From: an uncultured Saprospiraceae bacterium
GTDB taxonomy: Bacteria > Bacteroidota > Bacteroidia > Chitinophagales > Saprospiraceae
NCBI GenBank assembly: GCA_937959375.1
Contig: CALGLS010000556.1
Location: 1 to 8,235, forward strand
Direction of reading: 5' to 3'
DNA length: 8,235 bases
Under the pieces are notes generated by a model. The model was not told the DNA's origin. It was given only the letters and a program-made list of their open reading frames with translations, and made no database searches. This document shows, one piece after another, positions 1 through 5,898 of the stretch (the stretch's first letter is position 1; the number at the start of each line of letters is the position of its first letter). The position numbers and the translations under genes were made by a program.

Positions 1-5
1 ATGAT

Positions 6-114
6 TTTCTTGTAAATCATTGATCCTCATTACTTCACTTAAATATTTTCACCGTAGCTATGGCTACGAAAAAATATTTAAGCTTTGTACTGAGAACCAA
101 GCTGCTACAAGAAA
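6..114. repeat. Long imperfect palindrome, possible dispersed intergenic repeat
   Basis: The segment folds back on itself in register over about 109 bases. Paired blocks are 6-14 with 106-114 (9 of 9), 20-33 with 87-100 (11 of 14), 38-49 with 71-82 (12 of 12) and 53-58 with 63-68 (CGTAGC/GCTACG, 6 of 6) around a TATG loop. The two arms keep the same offset except for a one-base asymmetry near the loop, so this is one extended hairpin and not several chance ones. It contains no open frame. It may be a REP-like or MITE-like intergenic repeat; the window cannot show whether it occurs elsewhere in the genome, and its left end may lie outside the window. Confidence 0.6.
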
Positions 115-378
115 TTTCAACCTCCATTTTTAAACAACTTCTGAGCGAAAAAGTGAGGATAAGAAATTTTGGTTTATTAAGAATCAATTCTTGTTAACTT
201 GGTTATTCCCCAAAAACTACAGACATTTACGCTCAGAATCAAAACCTCCTTTGCTTTTAAGTGTGTTTTGATAAAGGATTGATATTGTGAGTCTTATGAG
301 GATAAATGAATAAGGATTAACTTTTTGAATAAGCGCTTTATTTTTTCCTATTTTGGAAAATAACTTGATCAAATATTT
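115..378. other. Gene-free upstream region with minor inverted repeats
   Basis: I see no coding frame here. TTCTGAGCG at 139-147 is the reverse complement of CGCTCAGAA at 230-238. AACCTCC occurs twice, near 119 and near 243, and AAGAAT/ATTCTT forms a small palindrome at 179-192. These could be the remainder of the repeat element that starts at the window edge. A near-match to a -7 box (TATTTTGG, 349-356) lies 23 bases before the first gene and may be its promoter, but it is one base off the consensus. Confidence 0.35.
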
Positions 379-969
379 ATGCTAAATGAAATAAAAAATA
401 ACCAAGAAGTAGATGACCAAGATTTTGATCTACTCTTTCCTGAAGATATGCGAGAAGCTGCCTCCTTTCATTTCACACCAGTAGAAATAGCAAAAGTTGC
501 AGCTAAATTCCTTGTAGAAAAAGAGGGAGTAAAAGTTTTGGATATTGGAGCGGGTGCAGGAAAGTTTTGTTTGATTGCTGCTGCACTGACTAGTGGATAT
601 TTTACGGGAATAGAACAGCGAAAAGATTTGGTAAAAATTGCTCAAAAACTAGCTAGCCAATTTGGCTTGACCAATACTAAATTTCTACATGGTAATATTG
701 CTAATCTCAACTTCTCAGATTACCACGCGTTTTATATTTTTAATCCATTCATGGAGCATCGTTCGCCGGAAGAATCCTTTGATGCTAATTTGAATACAAA
801 CAAGGAATTATACTTTATCTACTCTGATTTTGTGAAAAACCAACTGAAGCAAATGCCAATCGGTACTCGTTTGGTGACCTACTTTAGTTATGGCGATGAG
901 GTGCCAGGTAATTATGTCAGAGTGGGTGGGGACGAAGCAGCAAAGCTTCGTTTCTGGATTTGTACCTAG
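379..969 (+). CDS. Class I SAM-dependent methyltransferase
   Basis: This 196-aa protein has the Rossmann-type S-adenosylmethionine fold. Motif I is VLDIGAGAGKF at residues 53-63, the acidic residue that usually holds the ribose is Glu79 in the stretch FTGIEQRKD, and a motif IV-like segment FNPF lies at 121-124 where NPPY/DPPF occurs in N-methyltransferases. The position that usually carries Asp after the fourth strand is HGN (104-106). A helix-rich N-terminus with FHFTP (30-34) precedes the domain, as in several Bacteroidota methyltransferases. No substrate can be assigned. There is no signal peptide, so it is cytoplasmic. The ATG at 379 has no Shine-Dalgarno sequence, which is normal for the phylum; Met24 is a possible later start. 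The gene ends 127 bases before the next start and is probably a separate unit. Confidence 0.85.
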   Translation: MLNEIKNNQEVDDQDFDLLFPEDMREAASFHFTPVEIAKVAAKFLVEKEGVKVLDIGAGAGKFCLIAAALTSGYFTGIEQRKDLVKIAQKLASQFGLTNTKFLHGNIANLNFSDYHAFYIFNPFMEHRSPEESFDANLNTNKELYFIYSDFVKNQLKQMPIGTRLVTYFSYGDEVPGNYVRVGGDEAAKLRFWICT

Positions 970-1032
970 AATGACTTGCTTTTACAATTCACTTAATAGG
1001 TTAACTAATTTTCATCAAGGGAACAAAGCGTC

Positions 1033-1071
1033 TAACTTTTGCGTTCTTAAAATGGAGTTACAATTACTCCA
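1033..1071 (+). promoter_or_regulatory. Possible promoter box and leader hairpin of the small lipoprotein gene
   Basis: TAACTTTTG at 1033-1041 resembles the Bacteroidota -7 box with one extra base. It is followed by a short hairpin, TGGAGT (1053-1058) and ACTCCA (1066-1071), with a 7-base loop. There is no T-tract after the hairpin, so it is not a convincing terminator for the methyltransferase; it would lie in the leader of the lipoprotein mRNA. Confidence 0.3.
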
Positions 1072-1096
1072 AACAAAACTAATTGGAATAACTAGT

Positions 1097-1507
1097 ATGA
1101 AAAATTTATTAATCCTGAGTTTGTTATTCATTTTTGTCTTTTCAGCTTGTAAAAAAGAGGAAGAGACAAGCTTTATTGACGAACTGGAAAGCATCTATTC
1201 AGGTGAAATTGTGGAACTGACTTGTGCTGCCCCACAAGAAGAAGGCGATCCTAGCTCAGCTACAGTAGAGATTTCTAAAGAATCTGAAACGCTTGTTAAT
1301 GTAATAATCAAAAATACAACGGAGACACTATTCGATTTCCAAGGAACGATCACTTCTGATTCAACATTTATGGTTCAGCCTTTTGATGTAGGTATGGTTA
1401 CCTACAATGGAATTGGGAAAAAAACAGATCGACTGGAAATATTCATAGGGAACGGATGTGTATTGTTGGGTAGCGAAGTTGTGACAGAAAAATTTACTGA
1501 AAATTGA
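1097..1507 (+). CDS. Small lipoprotein, probably surface-exposed, unknown function
   Basis: The 136-aa product starts with a classical lipoprotein signal: basic MK, a hydrophobic stretch to residue 17 and FSAC with lipidated Cys18. The mature protein begins CKKEEE, a Lys/Glu-rich tail of the kind that acts as a surface-export signal in Bacteroidota lipoproteins, so an outer-surface location is likely. The rest (about 33-130) alternates short hydrophobic and polar stretches and looks all-beta, perhaps lipocalin-like. Cys43 and Cys121 are the only other cysteines and could form a disulfide. The frame is open further upstream to 890, overlapping the methyltransferase, but the ATG at 1097 is chosen because the signal peptide starts there. 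I recognise no family. truC begins 13 bases after its stop, so the two may be co-transcribed. Confidence 0.8.
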   Translation: MKNLLILSLLFIFVFSACKKEEETSFIDELESIYSGEIVELTCAAPQEEGDPSSATVEISKESETLVNVIIKNTTETLFDFQGTITSDSTFMVQPFDVGMVTYNGIGKKTDRLEIFIGNGCVLLGSEVVTEKFTEN

Positions 1508-1520
1508 TAGGTTTTAATTT

Positions 1521-2228
1521 ATGAACGAAGAAGAAGCAGTTGTACAACCTATTATCTTTGATTTACTTTTTGAGGATGCCCATTTTGTTGCCATCAACAA
1601 ACCCAAAAACATACTAGTTCATCGTACTAAAATATCAGAAGATACAGTTTTTGTCTTGCAGTTACTACGCGATCAATTAGGGCAGCGCATTTATCCCATT
1701 CATCGCTTAGATCGCCCTACATCAGGTGTACTTATATTCGGAAAAACACAAGAAGCTGCCAGCCAGTTGTCTGAGTTGATGCGTGCTAAGTCCATTCATA
1801 AAAAATACCTTGCTATAGTTCGCGGTTTTTTGGATGCTGCTGGAACAATTGATTATCCATTAGTGACTAAGGAGCATTTACCAGCACAAGAAGCTATTAC
1901 TCATTATAAAAATCTTGGTCAGATCGAAAAGGACTTTCACGTCAATCGCTATCCAACTTCTAGGTATTCTCTATTAGAAATAACCTTAGACACTGGTCGG
2001 CGTCATCAAATCCGACGTCACTTTGCACACTTGCGCCATCCCATTATTGGAGATAAAAGACACGGGGATTGCAAGCACAATAAGTATTTTTCAGAAAAGT
2101 TGGGGATTAAAAGAATGTTGCTTCATGCGGTAGAAATGTCTTTTTTACATCCATTTACCAATGAAAATGTAAGCATTAAAGCGCCACTTGATGAGACATT
2201 TACGGATCTGTTAAACTGGTTTAAGTAA
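1521..2228 (+). CDS. truC: tRNA pseudouridine(65) synthase TruC
   Basis: TruC isomerises uridine 65 in the acceptor/T-stem region of tRNA (E. coli: certain Ile and Asp tRNAs). The 235-aa protein is an RluA-family pseudouridine synthase. It has the motif HRLDRPTSGVLIFG with catalytic Asp64, the early NKP-x4-LVHR segment (26-35), the TruC-type stretch RYPTSRYSLLEI, the TGRRHQIRRHFAHLRHPIIGD block and LLHA near the end. Similarity to E. coli TruC (as I remember its sequence) is continuous along the domain, including DQLGQR before the active site; the E. coli enzyme has a longer C-terminal tail that is missing here. RluA and RluC are alternatives but lack this pattern, and there is no S4 domain. 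It is a cytoplasmic housekeeping enzyme, 13 bases after the lipoprotein gene. Confidence 0.92.
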   Translation: MNEEEAVVQPIIFDLLFEDAHFVAINKPKNILVHRTKISEDTVFVLQLLRDQLGQRIYPIHRLDRPTSGVLIFGKTQEAASQLSELMRAKSIHKKYLAIVRGFLDAAGTIDYPLVTKEHLPAQEAITHYKNLGQIEKDFHVNRYPTSRYSLLEITLDTGRRHQIRRHFAHLRHPIIGDKRHGDCKHNKYFSEKLGIKRMLLHAVEMSFLHPFTNENVSIKAPLDETFTDLLNWFK

Positions 2229-2465
2229 GTTAAGCTAAGATCCCAATGCGAATACTTTAATCACGAAATTGATATCTTGGTTTTGAAATTTGTGACTTAC
2301 ACCTTTTTATGGGTGATAATTGTAAAAGGTTGATCTTGAATTTCCAACTTCCCAAAAGAATTTGACTTTTTTCAAAAAAAAAAGAAAATTATTTTTCCTT
2401 TAAAACCCTAATTTTATAGAGTTTATTTCGTATTTTGAACTGTAGCTTTATAGCAAGTTATTGGA
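2229..2465. other. AT-rich intergenic stretch without recognised elements
   Basis: No coding frame is seen. A weak hairpin, CACC/GGTG around 2300-2315, lacks a T-tract and is not a convincing truC terminator. A run of ten A lies at 2374-2383, preceded by six T, in a strongly AT-rich zone that could act as an UP-like or bent segment for the promoter that follows. Confidence 0.4.
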
Positions 2466-2511
2466 TTGTGACATAGATCACAAAACAAAAGATTAATTTA
2501 CTTTAACTTTG
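2466..2511 (+). promoter_or_regulatory. Crp/Fnr-type operator plus -7 box
   Basis: TTGTGACATAGATCACAA at 2466-2483 is a perfect inverted repeat matching the CRP consensus TGTGA-N6-TCACA. TAACTTTG at 2504-2511 matches the Bacteroidota -7 box TAnnTTTG exactly. The operator centre is 36.5 bases before the last base of the box. If transcription starts about 4-5 bases after the box, the operator is centred near -41, the class II activator position of CRP/FNR promoters. No -33 TTG lies at the expected spacing, as expected where an activator supplies contact with the polymerase. The spacing is identical at the rhodanese promoter (5898-5942). Confidence 0.8.
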
Positions 2512-2515
2512 TGAC

Positions 2516-2637
2516 AAGGTATTAAAGGAATAAATAAAATAACTTAAAAATATAAATAGCGCGAAAGCGTATTAAAGAATTTCATTTGGTTTTTTGAGGT
2601 TTAGAGAGTCACTTTTATAGTAGACTCTCTTTTTTTA
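2516..2637 (+). ncRNA. Candidate small RNA under Crp/Fnr control
   Basis: The predicted transcript starts just after the -7 box and ends at the strong terminator, giving about 120 nt. It contains no ATG, so a peptide is unlikely. The 5' half is an unstructured A-rich stretch, followed by a small hairpin with a GAAA tetraloop (GCGC 2559-2562, GCGT 2567-2570), a U-rich linker (2580-2596) and the terminator hairpin. This layout resembles a trans-acting small RNA; FnrS of enterobacteria is a functional parallel of similar size and control, with no sequence homology claimed. It lies directly upstream of a Crp/Fnr regulator gene. The alternative is a long leader of that regulator gene with a terminator acting as an attenuator. 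The start is inferred from promoter geometry. Confidence 0.6.
2603..2637 (+). terminator. Rho-independent terminator of the small RNA
   Basis: AGAGAGTC (2603-2610) pairs perfectly with GACTCTCT (2623-2630), the inner ACT/AGT extends the stem past one bulged A, and a run of seven T (2630-2636) follows. This is the clearest intrinsic terminator in the window. It separates the upstream promoter from the regulator gene. Confidence 0.88.
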
Positions 2638-2679
2638 TTTTAGTCTGATCCTTTATTACCTTATTTTGCTTTAGAGTTG

Positions 2680-2687
2680 TATTTTTG
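2680..2687 (+). promoter_or_regulatory. Predicted -7 box of the Crp/Fnr regulator gene
   Basis: TATTTTTG matches TAnnTTTG exactly and lies after the small-RNA terminator, 78 bases before the regulator start. It would give a leader of about 75 nt. No TTG is found at the usual -33 spacing and no TGTGA-N6-TCACA operator is attached, so autoregulation through this promoter is not evident. Confidence 0.45.
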
Positions 2688-2765
2688 ATCTTCCCTAACC
2701 ATCTAGTGCCCTGTTTTCGAATACAAGCGCATTGAGATGCTCTATTTTTAAAGCAAAAGAAATTC

Positions 2766-3419
2766 ATGGAGTCCCCAAATATGGAATTAACTAAATTAAT
2801 CCGTTCTCATTTTCCTTCTTTAAATGAACCCGATCTAATAGAAGAAATTTCTAATATAGGCCAATTAATGCACGCTAAGGCGGGTACTGTTATGATGGAT
2901 TATGGAAGATATATCTCCATGGTACCTATGGTATTATCTGGTAGTATAAAAGTAGTTCGAGAAGGAAAAAATGGGGATCACGAAATCTTTCTTTATTTTC
3001 TCAAAGGGGGTGAAACTTGTTCCATGTCTTTTTCTTGCTGCATGACTAGTAAAAAAAGTGACATCAGAACTACTGCGGAAGATGATGTTTCCTTCATTGG
3101 TATTCCGATTAAATTTGTTGATGAATGGATGATGAAGTACAAAAGTTGGAACCGTTTTATAATGACTTCTTATGATAACCGAATGCTGGACTTAATAGAA
3201 GTGGTTGATAACATCGTTTTTAATGATATGGAAGGTCGACTAATCAATTACCTCAAAGCAAGATCTGAAGCGCTAAATTCTAACATAATATTAGGAACAC
3301 ATCAGCAAATAGCCTTAGACCTAAACTCATCTCGTGAAGGAATTTCTCGTATCCTAAAAAAACTTGAAAAAACGGGTGCCATTACCTTAGGGCGAAACCG
3401 AATCCAACTTAATTCCTAA
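2766..3419 (+). CDS. Crp/Fnr-family transcriptional regulator with Cys cluster
   Basis: The 217-aa protein has an N-terminal cyclic-nucleotide-binding-type beta barrel (about 25-120), a dimerisation helix (about 125-165) and a C-terminal winged helix (about 170-217). The recognition helix SSREGISRILKKLE carries Arg190, Glu191 and Arg195, the same pattern with which E. coli CRP reads TGTGA (Arg180, Glu181, Arg185). It should therefore bind TGTGA-N6-TCACA, which occurs twice nearby. Where the phosphate-binding cassette would lie, the protein has GGETCSMSFSCCM with Cys85, Cys91 and Cys92, so cAMP is an unlikely ligand; a redox, metal or sulfur signal is possible (inference). The N-terminal four-cysteine cluster of FNR is absent. 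This type, with the TCxMSxxCC and KYKSW segments, is common in Bacteroidota. Met6 (2781) is an alternative start. Confidence 0.88.
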   Translation: MESPNMELTKLIRSHFPSLNEPDLIEEISNIGQLMHAKAGTVMMDYGRYISMVPMVLSGSIKVVREGKNGDHEIFLYFLKGGETCSMSFSCCMTSKKSDIRTTAEDDVSFIGIPIKFVDEWMMKYKSWNRFIMTSYDNRMLDLIEVVDNIVFNDMEGRLINYLKARSEALNSNIILGTHQQIALDLNSSREGISRILKKLEKTGAITLGRNRIQLNS

Positions 3420-3450
3420 AGCACTTACTTAAGTAATTCTGTGAAATACT

Positions 3451-3493
3451 TATATTTGGACTCTTGGTGTCTTGAACAAATCGTTCAACCAAG
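3451..3493 (+). promoter_or_regulatory. Predicted -7 box and hairpin leader before the TPR lipoprotein gene
   Basis: TATATTTG at 3451-3458 matches TAnnTTTG exactly. Right after it comes a two-part inverted repeat: CTTGG (3463-3467) with CCAAG (3489-3493), and TTGAAC (3472-3477) with GTTCAA (3483-3488) around a 5-base loop. Starting near 3463, the mRNA would begin with this hairpin in an 80-nt leader. No T-tract follows, so it is not a clear terminator for the regulator gene. It could stabilise the mRNA 5' end or be an operator. Confidence 0.45.
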
Positions 3494-3542
3494 GGTTTGC
3501 TTACTTTAATATACGCAAAGCAGTTATTTAAAAACCAAAAGT

Positions 3543-5201
3543 ATGAACACCTTTAAGTATTACCTTTCTGTCCTATTTCTCAGCATTATTTTATGCTCCT
3601 GTGGAGGCAATGATCAGGTCAAAGAAGCGCATACCGATTCAAATTATATTCAAAAGGAATCGGCATTAGGTGACGTATCTTTTAAAGTCACTGGAGCTGA
3701 AATAGCTCAGCCTGTATTTGAAAAAGGTTTGTTGCTTTTACATAGTTTTGAATACGAAGATGCACGAACGGCATTTTTGGAAACTCAGCAGTTGGATTCA
3801 ACTTTTGTAATGGCTTACTGGGGCGAAGCAATGACTTATAATCACACGCTTTGGCAACGACAAGAAAAAGAGGATGCCATTGCTGCACTGAACAAACTAG
3901 CTCCAGATGCTGCGAGTAGAGCACTACTTGTGAAAACTGAGATTGAACAAGATTTCTTTAAAGCCATCGAAATATTACTCGGTGAAGGAACAAAGTATGA
4001 ACGCGATTTGGCTTACAAAAACTACATGGAATCGCTTACTAAGAAGTATCCAAATCATCACGAAGTTTCTGCTTTTTATGCGATCTCTTTATTGGGCTCA
4101 TCTCGAAATGGACGTAATGAAGAACTCTATGAAAAAAGTGCGCAGATAGCCCAAGGTATCATCAAAGAAAATCCACAACATCCAGGTGCATTACATTATT
4201 TGATTCATTCTTATGACGACCCTGAACATGCTCATTTAGCGAAGGCTGCAGCGGATAGTTATTCGAAAACCGCTCCTGATGCTGCGCATGCTTTGCACAT
4301 GCCATCTCATATTTATGTTGCATTGGGTAAGTGGAATGAGGTGGTCAACTCTAACATTGCTTCATGGAACGCTAGCGTCAAAAGGATGCAACGAAAAGAT
4401 TTAGAAACGGATGCCTTAAGTTACCATGCCTTAAACTGGTTGCAATATGGTTTTCTGCAAAGAGGTGAAACTGAAAAGGCTACGCACGTTATGCAACTTA
4501 TGAATGACTATAATGACAAAACGAAATCTAAAGTCACCAAGTCTTATTTACTTTCGATGAAAGGTGCTCACATGGTTGAAAACAATGTATGGAATGATGC
4601 AATTGCAGATATTGTTATCGATACTGAAAACCTTAACCTAACTAAAAGAGCAGGAAATGCCTTTTTGGAAGGAATGAAAAGTTATCAAAATAAAAATGAA
4701 GAAGCGCTTAGTAAAACCATAAAGGCAATGGAAATTGACCGAAATAAATCCATGTTGGAATTGGGCGATAAGGAATTTGCAATGTGTAGTGCAGGAGGCT
4801 ACGCGAATAAGCCTGCGAACCAATTGGATATTGATATGGTTCATGTAATGGAAATGGAATTAAAAGCCTATCGAGCAAGTCTCAGAGGTGAGCATGATAA
4901 AGCAATGGAGTGGTTTGAAAAAGCATCTCAGTTAGATGAAAGTTTGAAATACTCTTTTGGCCCACCTGTTATTCTCAAACCTGTACACGAGGCTTATGGC
5001 GAATGGTTACTTGAACAAAACAAACCGAAAGTTGCGTTAGCTATTTTTGAAAAATCTTTAAAGAGACATCCACGTAGATTATTATCTTTAAAAGGACAAA
5101 AAAAGGCGGCAGAGCTATTAAAAAACGCAGCTGTTCTAGCTGAAGTTGAAAAAGAAATAGAGTTGAGTACCTCCAATAAAAAACGAATAAATATACTTTA
5201 G
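3543..5201 (+). CDS. TPR-repeat lipoprotein with His-rich centre, unknown function
   Basis: The 552-aa product begins with a lipoprotein signal ending LCSC, lipidated at Cys20, so it is membrane-anchored on the periplasmic or outer side. Tetratricopeptide-like helical pairs are visible at about 57-102 (GLLLLHSFEYEDARTAFLE, then FVMAYWGEAMTYNH), 165-210, 245-300 and 440-530. Residues 213-256 hold eight histidines in segments such as HPGALHYLIHSYDDPEHAH and ALHMPSHIY; these belong to the conserved core of a widespread but uncharacterised TPR family, as far as I recall it. TPRs usually mediate protein contacts; the histidines could bind metal (inference). The predicted promoter at 3451 lies 124 bases after the regulator gene's stop codon. 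A MITE-like element begins 8 bases after the stop codon and may have separated the gene from its terminator. Confidence 0.85.
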   Translation: MNTFKYYLSVLFLSIILCSCGGNDQVKEAHTDSNYIQKESALGDVSFKVTGAEIAQPVFEKGLLLLHSFEYEDARTAFLETQQLDSTFVMAYWGEAMTYNHTLWQRQEKEDAIAALNKLAPDAASRALLVKTEIEQDFFKAIEILLGEGTKYERDLAYKNYMESLTKKYPNHHEVSAFYAISLLGSSRNGRNEELYEKSAQIAQGIIKENPQHPGALHYLIHSYDDPEHAHLAKAAADSYSKTAPDAAHALHMPSHIYVALGKWNEVVNSNIASWNASVKRMQRKDLETDALSYHALNWLQYGFLQRGETEKATHVMQLMNDYNDKTKSKVTKSYLLSMKGAHMVENNVWNDAIADIVIDTENLNLTKRAGNAFLEGMKSYQNKNEEALSKTIKAMEIDRNKSMLELGDKEFAMCSAGGYANKPANQLDIDMVHVMEMELKAYRASLRGEHDKAMEWFEKASQLDESLKYSFGPPVILKPVHEAYGEWLLEQNKPKVALAIFEKSLKRHPRRLLSLKGQKKAAELLKNAAVLAEVEKEIELSTSNKKRINIL

Positions 5202-5209
5202 AAAGTGCT

Positions 5210-5246
5210 TAGTACACTGTAACATAAGTTATTTAAGATTTTGAAT
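5210..5246 (+). repeat. Left terminal inverted repeat of the MITE-like element
   Basis: The outer 18 bases pair perfectly with 5815-5832, and the match continues in register, less perfectly, to TTTTGAAT at 5239-5246, which pairs with 5796-5803. The outer part contains the odd palindrome TACACTGTA. A partial copy, AGTACACT, recurs inside the element at 5583-5590. Confidence 0.75.
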
Positions 5247-5387
5247 AGGTTATTTTTTGTGCGTGTGAAATCAAATGTTTTAAGAATAGCCTTAGCTATT
5301 TGAGAAAAACTTGATGAAGCAATCGCGAAAAACCTGCCTGCCGGCAAAGCTACCGTGTATACATAAGTCGTGACTCAACAAACGCGT

Positions 5388-5674
5388 GTGTCGCACCTAA
5401 AGGCGCTTTTCATACTTTATATTTTTCTACTTACTAAGCTCTTTTGGTGCTAAGTTGTTTCATTTGGTAAACGTTTGGAACGAGTGGACGTTTACTTTTG
5501 AAGTTTAATAAACGTTGCACATACGATATTCTAATCAAATAAAATCATCTAGCACTACGCTTTTTTGTAATTATCTGGGTGGAGTACACTAAATCGAGAG
5601 AAAGCGCCTTTAGGTGCGAAATGTTTGTAATAATACTAAAGGGAGATTTATTCAAGCGCCTTTAGGTGCGACAC
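5388..5674. repeat. Three copies of a CGCACCTAAAGGCGC motif
   Basis: A 21-base perfect inverted repeat links 5388-5408 with 5654-5674. A third copy, identical over 18 bases and in the same direction as the second, lies at 5602-5619, spaced 52 bases from it. The core CGCACCTAAAGGCGC is itself nearly palindromic. Such perfect conservation in otherwise loose AT-rich DNA suggests either recent amplification or selection on a binding site. Confidence 0.75.
5467..5516. repeat. Central hairpin and repeat GTAAACGT
   Basis: GTAAACGT (5467-5474) pairs with ACGTTTAC (5488-5495), and TAAACGTT recurs directly at 5509-5516. This lies close to the middle of the MITE-like element. Confidence 0.5.
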
Positions 5675-5795
5675 CGTCACTTGTTTCATTTTACTTGATG
5701 TAGCATCTTTTTAGTAGAAAAACCTTATAATAGAATTCAACAAATCATGTCATGACTTGTGTATACACAGTAGCTGCCGGCAAAGGAAGGGAAGC

Positions 5796-5832
5796 ATTCA
5801 AAAATTAAAGAAATTTATGTTACAGTGTACTA
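5796..5832 (-). repeat. Right terminal inverted repeat of the MITE-like element
   Basis: This is the reverse complement of the left end: perfect over the outer 18 bases and about two thirds matching over the inner 19, with all positions in the same register. The shared register over 37 bases argues for true ends of one element. Confidence 0.75.
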
Positions 5833-5874
5833 GACTAACCTCTATTTAGTTAACGCTTCAAAATCCACCCATGC

Positions 5875-5898
5875 TTAAAAGACTCTTTTAATTTTTAT
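5875..5898 (+). terminator. AT-rich intrinsic terminator, probably of the TPR gene
   Basis: TTAAAAG (5875-5881) and CTTTTAA (5885-5891) form a perfect 7-base stem with an ACT loop, followed by five T. The stem is weak because it is AT-rich. With the MITE-like element removed it would lie about 50 bases after the TPR gene stop, a normal terminator position. It abuts the Crp-type operator. Confidence 0.55.

Larger units (their letters stand above)
5340..5781. repeat. Nested inverted repeat pair with GCCGGC and GTGTATACA
   Basis: 5340-5373 and 5750-5781 are inverted copies of one 32-34 base motif. Each reads GCCGGC, GCTAC, GTGTATACA, AAGTC and TGA in order, differing by a two-base gap and three substitutions. 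The arms are about 375 bases apart. Their distances to the terminal repeats differ (112 and 33 bases), so the element is not one simple palindrome. Confidence 0.7.
5212..5830. mobile_element. MITE-like non-coding element with TA flanks
   Basis: The element is about 619 bases, bounded by inverted repeats whose outer 18 bases (TAGTACACTGTAACATAA, counting the flanking TA) are identical. It has a TA dinucleotide at each border (5210-5211 and 5831-5832), as expected for the TA target duplication made by IS630/Tc1-mariner transposases. No open frame of useful length exists inside; the longest ATG frame I traced, at 5314, is 19 codons. It is therefore non-autonomous and would need a transposase in trans. 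Several further inverted repeats are nested inside. The family assignment rests only on the TA flanks. No second copy can be seen in this window. Confidence 0.65.

Noticed and set aside
430..645. Minus-strand open frames (also 3688-3924, 4638-4844, 4994-5176, 5935-6228)
   Set aside because: Each lies opposite or largely opposite a well-supported gene, has no family motif, and has the composition of an antisense shadow.
890..1096. N-terminal extension of the lipoprotein frame back to 890
   Set aside because: It overlaps the methyltransferase end, has no family look, and would bury a clear lipoprotein signal that starts at ATG 1097.
2291..2315. TTGTGACTTACACC as a further Crp-type site and CACC/GGTG as truC terminator
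   Set aside because: The second half-site does not match and its spacing is wrong; the hairpin has a four-base stem and no T-tract.
2577..2765. Pairing of the small RNA (GAATTTC, 2577-2583) with the regulator mRNA just before its start (GAAATTC, 2759-2765)
   Set aside because: Only seven AT-rich bases match, which is expected by chance; no target is claimed.
3943..4149. 68-codon + strand frame inside the TPR gene
   Set aside because: It is an alternative frame within a long gene with clear TPR pattern; no motif or start context supports it.
5314..5373. 19-codon frame with two cysteines inside the MITE-like element
   Set aside because: Most of it is an inverted-repeat arm; no start signal and no recognisable family.
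5467..5516. Integron attC-like site or CRISPR repeats in the element
   Set aside because: The AAC/GTT halves do not fit the R-L-L-R box order of attC, there is no integrase or cassette, and repeat spacing is irregular, unlike CRISPR.
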